A DNA stretch of 10,721 bases from Halobacteriales archaeon QH_10_65_19 (GTDB lineage Archaea; Halobacteriota; Halobacteria; Halobacteriales; Haloarculaceae): positions 1-10,721 of the forward strand of contig PXQK01000069.1 in assembly GCA_003022085.1 (NCBI GenBank), written 5' to 3'. The notes under the pieces were generated by a model that saw only the letters and a list, made by a program, of their open reading frames with translations, was not told the DNA's origin and did no database searches. Numbering within the stretch: the first letter of the stretch is position 1; each line of letters opens with the position of its first letter. The translations under genes and the position numbers were made by a program. This document shows, piece after piece, positions 1-5,653 of this stretch.

Positions 1-131
1 GAGTTCCTCAATAACTTCCCCGAGGTACTATCGATTCTCGAACCACCCCCGAGTCGAGCAGCCGGGGGCTTCCTGCATCTACGAGTTCTTCAATTTCTTT
101 CCCGGATCACTACGGTTTTCGTCCGTCAGCA
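1..131. other. Intergenic segment at the window edge, no supported gene
   Basis: No convincing coding region lies here. The segment is more AT-rich than the rest of the window. It holds an imperfect direct repeat (GAGTTCCTCAAT at 1-12 and GAGTTCTTCAAT at 83-94, each followed by a CTTYCC-like stretch) and a 6-bp inverted repeat, CCCCCG at 46-51 and CGGGGG at 63-68. The 3' flank of the neighbouring acetyltransferase gene carries two copies of GTTTTCGTCC (115-124 and 135-144), 20 nt apart. A gene outside the window could extend into this edge, but I see no family resemblance in any frame. Confidence 0.4.
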
Positions 132-560
132 TCAGTTTTCGTCCAGCGGCCGGCGGAGGACGATTCCATCGCCGGCCTCGAAGTGATCGGGGACGGTGGC
201 GACGTGTTCGAACCCGTGTCTGCTGTAAAACGACCGGGCCCGGGCGTCGACGGCTCTGACGGTGACCCGGAACTCGTCGTGACTGTCGAACTCCGCACAC
301 ACGGCCTCGAGGAGGTGCGAGCCGAACCCCTCGCCCTGTCGGCCCGGGTGAACCGCAAGTTCGGGGATGTACGCGACCGAACTGGTTCCCGGGATAACGA
401 TGGTGTATCCGACCGGTCCACCGTCCTCGACAATGTACAGCGGCGGTGGGCCGGCGAGGGCCGTCTCGAGCAGCACCGGCCACGGCTCCGCCAGGGCCCG
501 TCGCTGTATCTCGAGAAGCGCGTCCCGGTCGGCCGGCTCCGCCGGTCGGACAGTAGGCAT
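132..560 (-). CDS. GNAT-family N-acetyltransferase
   Basis: This 142-residue protein is a single-domain GNAT acyltransferase, which transfers an acyl group from acyl-CoA to an unknown amine. The acetyl-CoA pyrophosphate-binding motif A is visible as ELAVHPGRQGEGFGSHLL at about residues 67-84 (RQGEGFG matches Q/RxxGxG/A). Motif B is visible as ARSFYSRHGFEHVA at about 108-121. Length and layout are complete for the family. I chose the ATG at 560 because the protein then begins MPTVRPAEPADRDAL, a standard GNAT first strand; an in-frame GTG at 569 would add only three residues. The gene starts 9 nt after the DUF92 stop on the same strand, so it is probably cotranscribed with DUF92. The substrate cannot be inferred; RimI-like protein acetylation is one possibility. 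Confidence 0.88.
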   Translation of the reverse strand: MPTVRPAEPADRDALLEIQRRALAEPWPVLLETALAGPPPLYIVEDGGPVGYTIVIPGTSSVAYIPELAVHPGRQGEGFGSHLLEAVCAEFDSHDEFRVTVRAVDARARSFYSRHGFEHVATVPDHFEAGDGIVLRRPLDEN

Positions 561-569
561 CTGTAGCAC

Positions 570-1853
570 TCAGATCGACAGACCGATGACCGTGGCGAAG
601 ACGACGCCTACTCCGGCCGCAGCGAGCGTCGCGAGGAAGTTGACGCCCTGGTTGCCGGTGAGCCGTCCCTCGATGGTTGCACCGAGAACGCTGTCGACGG
701 TCATGCCGACGACGCTCGCGGCGACGATACAGGCGGCCCCCAGCGGGGCGACCGCGTCGAACGCGACAAGGGCGATGCCGGCAACCACCGCCGCGCCGGC
801 GATGCCGGCGAGTTCGCCCTGCCAGGTGACCGCCCCGTCGGTGCCGGGATCGACAACCTCGAAGTTCGTGACCAGCCGCGGGTTGTCGAAGAGTCCGCCG
901 ATCTCGCTGGAGAGCGTGTCTGCGAGCGCCGCTCCGACCGCCCCGGCGAAGGCGTAGAAGAACACTCCCTCGGAGACGCCGAGCTCCATGAAGAACTCGT
1001 GGGAACTCGCGGCGGCCCCGAGCACCGCGACGAGCGCTACCAGCGAGTTCGCGAGCACGTTGCCGGTCCCGCGCGCGCCCTCGTTCTCTTCGGCGATGCC
1101 CCGCTCGCGTTTGATCTCGTACCGGTACTTCGAGGAGAGCCCACCGATGCCGAAGAAAGCCCCGAGCATCAGAAACCAGCCGAAATCCCCGAGGACGATG
1201 GTCAACAGGCCCGTCACGGCGAGTGCAACGCCGATGCGGGTCGCGGTGATCTCGACGGGGAGACTCGCAAACAGCCAGAGCACGAGCCCGACTGTCACCA
1301 TCACCAGCGCGTCGTCGCGCTTGAACAGCATCTCACGGAGCAGCGCCGCCAGCAGTCCGCCGCTCGTGGCGAGAAAGACGATCTCCGGCAGAGTCACCGC
1401 GGCCCCCGAGAGCTCGACCGCCACCAGCTGTGCAACGGCGGCTGCCAGCGCACCGCCGGCGACGAACCCCGCCGTCGTGACCACGGTTTCGAGCGAGATG
1501 GTCCGGACGACCTGGGCGGCGAGATTCCCGAGCGCAACCAGGACGATTGTCCCGACGTAGACGTGGGGAGGCATCCCGAATCCGACGGAGAGAATTGCGA
1601 CCCCGGCAGCAGCAAGCGAGAACCCGGCCAGCCCGTACAGCGTCCCGTCGCGCCTGTCGCCCGGTCGCGCGAACAGCTCGAACAGGACGTGACTGTCGCT
1701 CACACTCAGGGCGAACGCGGCGATCAGGAGAAACGGGCCGATCGCGGCGACGGTCGCGACTGCCGGCTCCTCGATGGTGACGAGGAGGGGAGCGACCAGC
1801 GCGAGCGAAGCGACGGCTGCGAACGCCACTGCCCGTCGGACAGCGGTTGTCAC
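570..1853 (-). CDS. DUF92 family membrane protein (VTE6/TMEM19-like)
   Basis: This 427-residue, very hydrophobic protein has roughly ten to twelve predicted membrane segments along its length and an extramembrane loop rich in charged residues (SSKYRYEIKRERGIAEENEG, about residues 240-260). The C-terminal half, with alternating Gly/Ala-rich helices, the segment ALADTLSSEIGGLF and the ending EGRLTGNQGVNFLATLAAAG, is characteristic of DUF92 (TIGR00297). A plant member of this family, VTE6, is a phytyl-phosphate kinase that makes phytyl diphosphate, so an isoprenoid-phosphate kinase role is a reasonable inference but unproven here. The start is a GTG at 1853, giving MTTAVRRAVAF before the first helix. 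A TATA-like GCGTAAGTAG lies about 28 nt upstream, consistent with a leaderless transcript. The cis-prenyltransferase homologue is transcribed divergently; the acetyltransferase follows downstream. Confidence 0.85.
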   Translation of the reverse strand: MTTAVRRAVAFAAVASLALVAPLLVTIEEPAVATVAAIGPFLLIAAFALSVSDSHVLFELFARPGDRRDGTLYGLAGFSLAAAGVAILSVGFGMPPHVYVGTIVLVALGNLAAQVVRTISLETVVTTAGFVAGGALAAAVAQLVAVELSGAAVTLPEIVFLATSGGLLAALLREMLFKRDDALVMVTVGLVLWLFASLPVEITATRIGVALAVTGLLTIVLGDFGWFLMLGAFFGIGGLSSKYRYEIKRERGIAEENEGARGTGNVLANSLVALVAVLGAAASSHEFFMELGVSEGVFFYAFAGAVGAALADTLSSEIGGLFDNPRLVTNFEVVDPGTDGAVTWQGELAGIAGAAVVAGIALVAFDAVAPLGAACIVAASVVGMTVDSVLGATIEGRLTGNQGVNFLATLAAAGVGVVFATVIGLSI

Positions 1854-1875
1854 TAACGGCGGTATTTCCCCACCG

Positions 1876-1885
1876 CTACTTACGC
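1876..1885 (-). promoter_or_regulatory. TATA-like box for the DUF92 gene
   Basis: On the minus strand this reads GCGTAAGTAG, an AT-richer island centred about 28 nt before the GTG at 1853, in GC-rich surroundings. The spacing suits a leaderless archaeal transcript. It was read by eye and is not experimentally supported. Confidence 0.4.
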
Positions 1886-1935
1886 TTTCCGAACCGCCGA
1901 TCCTGTCCCGACCCCACCCCGCCGCGCGACCAGAG

Positions 1936-1943
1936 TCGTTTAG
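1936..1943 (+). promoter_or_regulatory. TATA-like box for the cis-prenyltransferase homologue
   Basis: TCGTTTAG is centred about 27 nt upstream of the GTG start at 1967. That spacing supports the downstream GTG as the start of a leaderless mRNA rather than the far-upstream ATG at 1847. The 113-bp region between the two divergent starts therefore appears to hold both promoters. Confidence 0.4.
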
Positions 1944-1966
1944 GGCTGTCGCCGGTAACTGCCAGT

Positions 1967-2575
1967 GTGGGCCTGTACGACCGGTACCTCGCCGCCAGAA
2001 TCCGCCTCTCGGAGGCCGACCTCCCGGAGACGGTTGCGGTCGTGATCACGGAGCGCGACCTGCTGGAATCGGGGGCCTACAAGACGATGGCCGACTTTCT
2101 GCGGTGGGCCTTCGCCTTCGACGCCGAACGCGTTGTCGTGTACGTCAGCGCGCTCGATACCGACGTGGTTCCGACGCTCCGGCGCGAACTGGAGTCGCTC
2201 GACTCCCCGCGGCCGGTCGCCGTCCGCTCCCCCGGGGACGACGACAGGGCAAACGCCCCCGTCCAGATCAGCATCGGACTCGGCGGCAAACACGAGTTCG
2301 CCAACGCCGTCCAGGGCATCGCGGAAGGCGTCGCAGCGGGCGGTCTCGAGCCCGAGATGATAACCGAGGAGGACATCGAGCAGCAGCTCGTCTTCCCGAC
2401 CGCACCCGATCTGGTGATAAAGACTGGCGCCGAGCGGCTCTCTGATTTCATGATCTGGCAGTCCGTCTACGCCGAACTGCACTTCACCGACGTCAACTGG
2501 CGGAACTTCCGCCGGCGGGACTACCTTCGGGCGCTTCGCGACTACCAGGACCGACAGCGCCGCTTCGGGCAGTAA
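1967..2575 (+). CDS. Cis-prenyltransferase (undecaprenyl diphosphate synthase) family protein lacking the catalytic motif
   Basis: This 202-residue protein aligns along its length with undecaprenyl diphosphate synthases. The C-terminal signature is clear: DLVIKTGAERLSDFMIWQ at about residues 148-165, then YAELHFTDVNW and YQDRQRRFG near the end, matching the family's IRTGGE-R-SNFLLWQ and FTDVLW-F segments. The N-terminal catalytic block differs sharply: the expected HVAIIMDGNGRWA is replaced by TVAVVITERDLLESG (residues 23-37), so the Mg-binding Asp and the diphosphate-binding GN-R are absent. RTGGE is also altered to KTGAE with one residue fewer before RLS. This resembles the non-catalytic subunits Nus1/NgBR of heteromeric cis-prenyltransferases. 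The GTG start is chosen because MGLYDRYLAARIR begins acidic, family-like sequence; upstream in-frame sequence is Pro/Arg/Ser-rich and overlaps the divergent promoters. The protein is short (usual length about 230-250). A partner role in making polyprenyl glycan carriers is inferred. Confidence 0.8.
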   Translation: MGLYDRYLAARIRLSEADLPETVAVVITERDLLESGAYKTMADFLRWAFAFDAERVVVYVSALDTDVVPTLRRELESLDSPRPVAVRSPGDDDRANAPVQISIGLGGKHEFANAVQGIAEGVAAGGLEPEMITEEDIEQQLVFPTAPDLVIKTGAERLSDFMIWQSVYAELHFTDVNWRNFRRRDYLRALRDYQDRQRRFGQ

Positions 2576-2686
2576 CGGGAGGCTTTTGTCGCCGGGCCGA
2601 GGACTGTCGACTGGTGGCGATGACGAAACGTTACCCCCACTGAGCCCCGTCTGATGAGCCCTCTCCCCGAGCCACCATCTCACCAC
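2576..2686. other. Convergent intergenic region
   Basis: About 110 bp lie between the plus-strand cis-prenyltransferase homologue and the minus-strand rhodanese remnant. The run CTTTTG at 2583-2588, just after the plus-strand stop, is a possible short U-tract type archaeal terminator. Nothing else is recognisable. Confidence 0.35.
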
Positions 2687-2901
2687 TCAGAACGGAGCAT
2701 CCGGTCCCTCCCTGTCCGCCCGATCGTAACTGTACTCGACCGGCCCGTCCCAGCCCGCGAGCCCCGAGCCGAGGCTCTCGACGCGGCCGTCGAACCCCTC
2801 GAAGGAGGTGATCAGCCGCGCTGCCTGATGTCGACGACCAGCGGCTCGTCGCCGTTCTCCAGTTCGGCAGCGAGCTGTTCTGGCGAAATCTCACCGTCCA
2901 T
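2687..2901 (-). pseudogene. Rhodanese-like sulfurtransferase, internally deleted and frame-disrupted
   Basis: From the ATG at 2901 the frame reads MDGEISPEQLAAELENGDEP then LVVDIRQ, the typical start of a small haloarchaeal rhodanese domain, but it stops after 29 residues at 2812-2814. In the next frame, from about 2827 to the stop at 2687-2689, the sequence reads AARLITSFEGFDGRVESLG then SGLAGWDG and ends EGPDAPF, which is the C-terminal third of the same domain. The middle of the domain is missing, including the ERGHIPGS strand and the active-site Cys loop (family form CPHGxAS). The two parts total about 70 residues, against roughly 110-125 normally. The gene follows the Nudix gene by 28 nt and has its own TATA-like box. 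A small non-catalytic peptide product is possible but unlikely to be functional. Confidence 0.8.
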
Positions 2902-2922
2902 GTGCCCGTGTTTGTGTCTGTC

Positions 2923-2932
2923 GGATATACTA
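2923..2932 (-). promoter_or_regulatory. TATA box for the rhodanese gene, overlapping the Nudix stop codon
   Basis: On the minus strand the sequence is TAGTATATCC, where TAG is the stop codon of the Nudix gene. The TATA element is centred about 26 nt before the rhodanese ATG at 2901, which is the leaderless spacing. It is one of the clearest TATA matches in the window. It suggests the rhodanese was transcribed independently of the upstream operon, at least in part. Confidence 0.55.
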
Positions 2933-3460
2933 CAACAGCCCCTCGTGCTCGGCCAGCAACAGCCCCTCGATTGTCGCGTCGTTGGCAGGCTCCTCGCGCG
3001 CCCGACCCAGCGCCTCCTCGACCGGAACCGAGGTGATACTGAGAAACTCGTTCGAGTCGCGGTCGACGCCGACGGGTTCCAGCCCCTCGGCGAACACGAT
3101 GCCACGGCGGTGTCGCAACACGCCCGTCGCACACCAGAACTCCTCCAGCAGCGACACGCCCGCAGCCTCGAACCCGGTCTCCTCGCGCAGTTCGCGCGCG
3201 CCGGCGGTCGTGTACGATTCGCCGTCCTCGACGAGGCCGGCGGGGAGTTCGAGGCAGTGCTCGCGGATCGCCGGGCGGTACTGCTCGACCATCACCAGCT
3301 CGCAGTCGGCCACCGCGACGATCACCACAGCCGGCCCGAGCGCCGCCCAGTAGTACCGCTTCCGGGTGCCGTCGGGCTGCTCTAAGAGGTCGTACCCGCC
3401 CTTGTACCAGCCCGTCTCGTACTCGGTGACCGACTCGATCAGCTCCCAGCCCTCCTTCAT
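2930..3460 (-). CDS. Nudix hydrolase, ADP-ribose pyrophosphatase-like
   Basis: This 176-residue protein contains a perfect Nudix box (G-x5-E-x7-REUxEExGU) at about residues 75-97: Gly75, Glu81 and RELREETGF at 89-97. It is preceded by the strand VEQYRPAIREHCLELPAG, the arrangement of ADP-ribose/ADP-sugar pyrophosphatases, in which the residues before the box and the box glutamates bind Mg2+. The likely reaction is hydrolysis of a nucleoside diphosphate linked to another group, such as ADP-ribose; the exact substrate is not determined. The ATG at 3460 overlaps the TGA of the upstream gene as ATGA, indicating translational coupling, and gives MKEGWELIESVTEYETGW, a good N-terminus. The gene looks intact, unlike the second Nudix gene near 8.5 kb. 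Confidence 0.92.
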   Translation of the reverse strand: MKEGWELIESVTEYETGWYKGGYDLLEQPDGTRKRYYWAALGPAVVIVAVADCELVMVEQYRPAIREHCLELPAGLVEDGESYTTAGARELREETGFEAAGVSLLEEFWCATGVLRHRRGIVFAEGLEPVGVDRDSNEFLSITSVPVEEALGRAREEPANDATIEGLLLAEHEGLL

Positions 3461-3873
3461 CCGAGGATCTCCCGGTAGATGCGCCCGAAGGCCTGCCGCC
3501 GGAGCGTCCCGACGGCCGCCTCGCGCTCGTCCTGGAAGGTAGCCGCCACGACACGTTCGGCGAACGGCGCGGGGTGCCAGACGGCGTGGTCGACCCGTTC
3601 GTGGCCCACCTCGATGGCCTCGCAGCTGTGGTCCGCACACCACTGTTCGTACTCCTCGCGGGTCCCGACCGAGACGACCAGCAGCGACGCGAACAGCGAC
3701 TCCTGTGCCGCCCTGATCACGTCGTCTGTGATGCGCTCGTCGAACTCGGCCTTGTCGAACCCCATCTGGCGGGCAGCCTCCTTGACCACGGTCTCCGCCG
3801 CGGGTGCGAGCATCTCGAACTGGGCGCGGGCGTCAGTCTCCGTCTCCGGATCGAGCAGTCCCTCCGTCTCCAT
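3457..3873 (-). CDS. Haloarchaeal conserved protein, DUF5809-like
   Basis: This 138-residue acidic soluble protein begins METEGLLDPETETDARAQFE and ends LRRQAFGRIYREILG. It resembles, from memory, the haloarchaeal family DUF5809, with the conserved-looking middle ESLFASLLVVSVGTREEYEQW and the motif AVWHPAPFAERVVAATFQDE. No catalytic motif is evident and the function is unknown. It is the first gene of a minus-strand unit: its stop overlaps the Nudix start (ATGA), so the two proteins are probably made in a fixed ratio. A TATA-like GTTATCC sits about 25 nt before the ATG at 3873. Family assignment is moderate; the coding call is firm on composition and coupling. Confidence 0.8.
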   Translation of the reverse strand: METEGLLDPETETDARAQFEMLAPAAETVVKEAARQMGFDKAEFDERITDDVIRAAQESLFASLLVVSVGTREEYEQWCADHSCEAIEVGHERVDHAVWHPAPFAERVVAATFQDEREAAVGTLRRQAFGRIYREILG

Positions 3874-3893
3874 ACCCAGCTACTCGGTCCCGA

Positions 3894-3913
3894 CGGATAA
3901 CTCCGTTTCGGAG
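3894..3913 (-). promoter_or_regulatory. TATA-like box with adjacent inverted repeat for the DUF5809-Nudix unit
   Basis: On the minus strand GTTATCC (3896-3902) is centred about 25 nt from the ATG at 3873. Immediately upstream, where the BRE would be, is a perfect 5-bp inverted repeat, CTCCG-TTT-CGGAG (3901-3913). This could be an operator overlapping the basal promoter, or chance in GC-rich DNA. Confidence 0.4.
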
Positions 3914-3922
3914 ATGTCTACC

Positions 3923-3966
3923 GCCGGCCGGGCTCTCCCCGCCCGCGCTCTCGCCGGCCGGGCGAG
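3923..3966. repeat. Two GCCGGCCGGG repeats in a divergent promoter region
   Basis: GCCGGCCGGG occurs at 3923-3932 and again at 3953-3962, exactly 30 bp apart. Each contains the 8-bp palindrome CCGGCCGG. The second copy also sits in a small hairpin, CTCGCC (3950-3955) with GGCGAG (3961-3966). The pair lies in the 134-bp intergenic region between the divergent DUF5809-like and MATE genes, so a dimeric regulator site is possible. Confidence 0.4.
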
Positions 3967-4007
3967 ATGCCAACGTTGACTACCCTCCCCCTCGCACATC
4001 CAAGCTA

Positions 4008-5609
4008 GTGACGGACGACCCCTCCACCGACAATGAGGACGCCATACCTCCTGAGGAGAGCCAACCGGGTGACGGACCGCCGAAGGACGATGAGCCACGG
4101 GAGTCGATCACGGAGGGGAGCCTGGTACGGCCGCTGATCCGCCTCGCGTGGCCGATCGTCGTCATCCAGCTGCTCCAGGTGACCTACAACATCGCAGACA
4201 CGGTGTACCTGGGCCGGCTCTCGGCGGAGGCAGTCGGCGCGCTGAGCCTGGCGTTCCCGCTGGTGTTTCTGCTGATCGCGGTCGCCGGCGGATTCACCAC
4301 CGCGGGAGCGATCCTCGTTGCGCAGTACACCGGCGCAGAGGGCGACAAGTCGGCCGGGCTGGTCGTCGGCCAGACCGTCACGTTCGTCGGGTTGCTCTCT
4401 GTTGTCCTGGGCGTTGCGGGCTACTTCTACACCCGGCCGGCGCTGGATGTGTTGCCGAGTGACCCCCAGACCTCGGCCGACGTGATCCCGCTCGCCGCCG
4501 ACTACATGGAGATCATCTTCCTCGGCATGCCGTTCCTGTTTGGCTTTTTCGTCTTCTCTGCGCTGATGCGCGGGTACGGCGACACCCGGACCCCGATGTA
4601 CGTGATGGCGGTCTCCGTGTTCGCGAACGTCCTGCTGGACCCGTTTTTCATCTTCGGGTTCCAGGGCAACCCGCTGTTTACCTGGTTCGGACTGGCGGAC
4701 CTCGAAGCGTCGATGCTGGCGACGACCGGCTTCGCCGGGTTCGGCGTCGAGGGAGCGGCGTTCGCGACGGTCCTCTCCCGGGGCGCGGGCACCGCCATCG
4801 GCCTGTACCTGCTGTTCGGGACCGGTATCGGCCCCGCAGTCAGGCTGTCGCACCTCCGCCCTGACCTCCCGTTCGTCGAGGACATCGTCCGCCTCGGGAC
4901 GCCGAGCATGGTCGAACAGAGCACTAGCGCGCTTGCGCTGGTCACGCTGACGGGCATGGTGGTGACGTTCTCGCCGCCCGTCGTCGCCGCGTACGGGCTG
5001 GGCAACCGGATTATCTCGCTGGTCTTTCTGCCGGCGATGGGGCTGGGACGGGCGATCGACACCATGGTCGGGCAGAACCTCGGTGCCGACCGCCCCGACC
5101 GGGCCGAGCGCTCGGTCTGGCTCGCCGCCGCGACCGGCGCGGGCGTCATGCTGCTCGTGGCCGTGGTCGCCGCGACCCTTCCGGAGCCGATCGTCAGCGC
5201 GTTCCTCGGTGACGTCCCCGACGCCCCGGCGACGGTCGAGAACGGCGTGGAGTACCTCCGGATCCGGTCGACAGAGTTCGCTTTCATCGGCATCACCCAG
5301 GTCATGCTCGGGGCGTTCCGGGGCGCCGGCAACACGAAAATCGCGATGAGTATCTCGATCATCACCCTCTGGGTCGGCCGCGTCGGCGCGGTCGGCCTGC
5401 TCGTGTTCGGCCTCGGCTGGGACGCCACCGGGATCTGGGTCGGGATGGCCGTCGGCAACGTCGTCGGCGCGCTCGTCGCAGTCCCCTGGTTCCTCCGGGG
5501 CACCTGGCGCGAGAAATTCATCGACGACAAGGCGGTCGAACGGAGTAAGGCAGAGCCTGACGCCGAGGACCCGTCGTCTGTCACGCCCGAGGGCGCGAGC
5601 GAGGATTGA
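4008..5609 (+). CDS. MATE-family (NorM/DinF/MepA-like) multidrug or metabolite exporter
   Basis: This 533-residue polytopic protein has about twelve membrane helices and the MATE layout of two six-helix halves. The first half begins PLIRLAWPIVVIQLLQVTYN then IADTVYLGRLSAEAVGALSL, and the AQYTGAEG loop is present. The second half begins IVRLGTPSMVEQSTSALALV and contains GLGNRIISLVFLPAMGLGRA and MVGQNLGADRP. MATE proteins use Na+ or H+ gradients to expel cationic drugs or metabolites; the substrate is unknown here. The GTG at 4008 gives MTDDPSTDNEDAIPPEES, an acidic haloarchaeal N-terminus of about 40 residues before the first helix. Upstream in-frame sequence is Arg/Pro-rich and not family-like. 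An acidic C-terminal tail (about residues 500-533) lies in the cytoplasm. The gene appears monocistronic and intact. Confidence 0.9.
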   Translation: MTDDPSTDNEDAIPPEESQPGDGPPKDDEPRESITEGSLVRPLIRLAWPIVVIQLLQVTYNIADTVYLGRLSAEAVGALSLAFPLVFLLIAVAGGFTTAGAILVAQYTGAEGDKSAGLVVGQTVTFVGLLSVVLGVAGYFYTRPALDVLPSDPQTSADVIPLAADYMEIIFLGMPFLFGFFVFSALMRGYGDTRTPMYVMAVSVFANVLLDPFFIFGFQGNPLFTWFGLADLEASMLATTGFAGFGVEGAAFATVLSRGAGTAIGLYLLFGTGIGPAVRLSHLRPDLPFVEDIVRLGTPSMVEQSTSALALVTLTGMVVTFSPPVVAAYGLGNRIISLVFLPAMGLGRAIDTMVGQNLGADRPDRAERSVWLAAATGAGVMLLVAVVAATLPEPIVSAFLGDVPDAPATVENGVEYLRIRSTEFAFIGITQVMLGAFRGAGNTKIAMSISIITLWVGRVGAVGLLVFGLGWDATGIWVGMAVGNVVGALVAVPWFLRGTWREKFIDDKAVERSKAEPDAEDPSSVTPEGASED

Positions 5610-5653
5610 ACCCTCCCGCCGCGCAGACGTAAATCGATTGTCAGGCGGCAGCG

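Noticed and set aside
999..1856. A 285-residue plus-strand open frame opposite DUF92
   Set aside because: Highly charged, repetitive sequence complementary to membrane helices; not a real gene.
1847..1966. N-terminal extension of the cis-prenyltransferase homologue to the ATG at 1847
   Set aside because: The extension is Pro/Arg/Ser-rich, overlaps the start of DUF92 and covers both TATA-like boxes. The GTG at 1967 starts family-like sequence.
2631..3638. A long minus-strand open frame spanning the Nudix and rhodanese genes
   Set aside because: Its sequence is basic Arg/Gly/Ser-rich and out of frame with the recognised Nudix box.
3804..4007. N-terminal extension of the MATE protein to the ATG at 3804
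   Set aside because: It overlaps the DUF5809-like gene and its promoter, and its composition is basic and Pro-rich. The GTG at 4008 begins the acidic haloarchaeal N-terminus.
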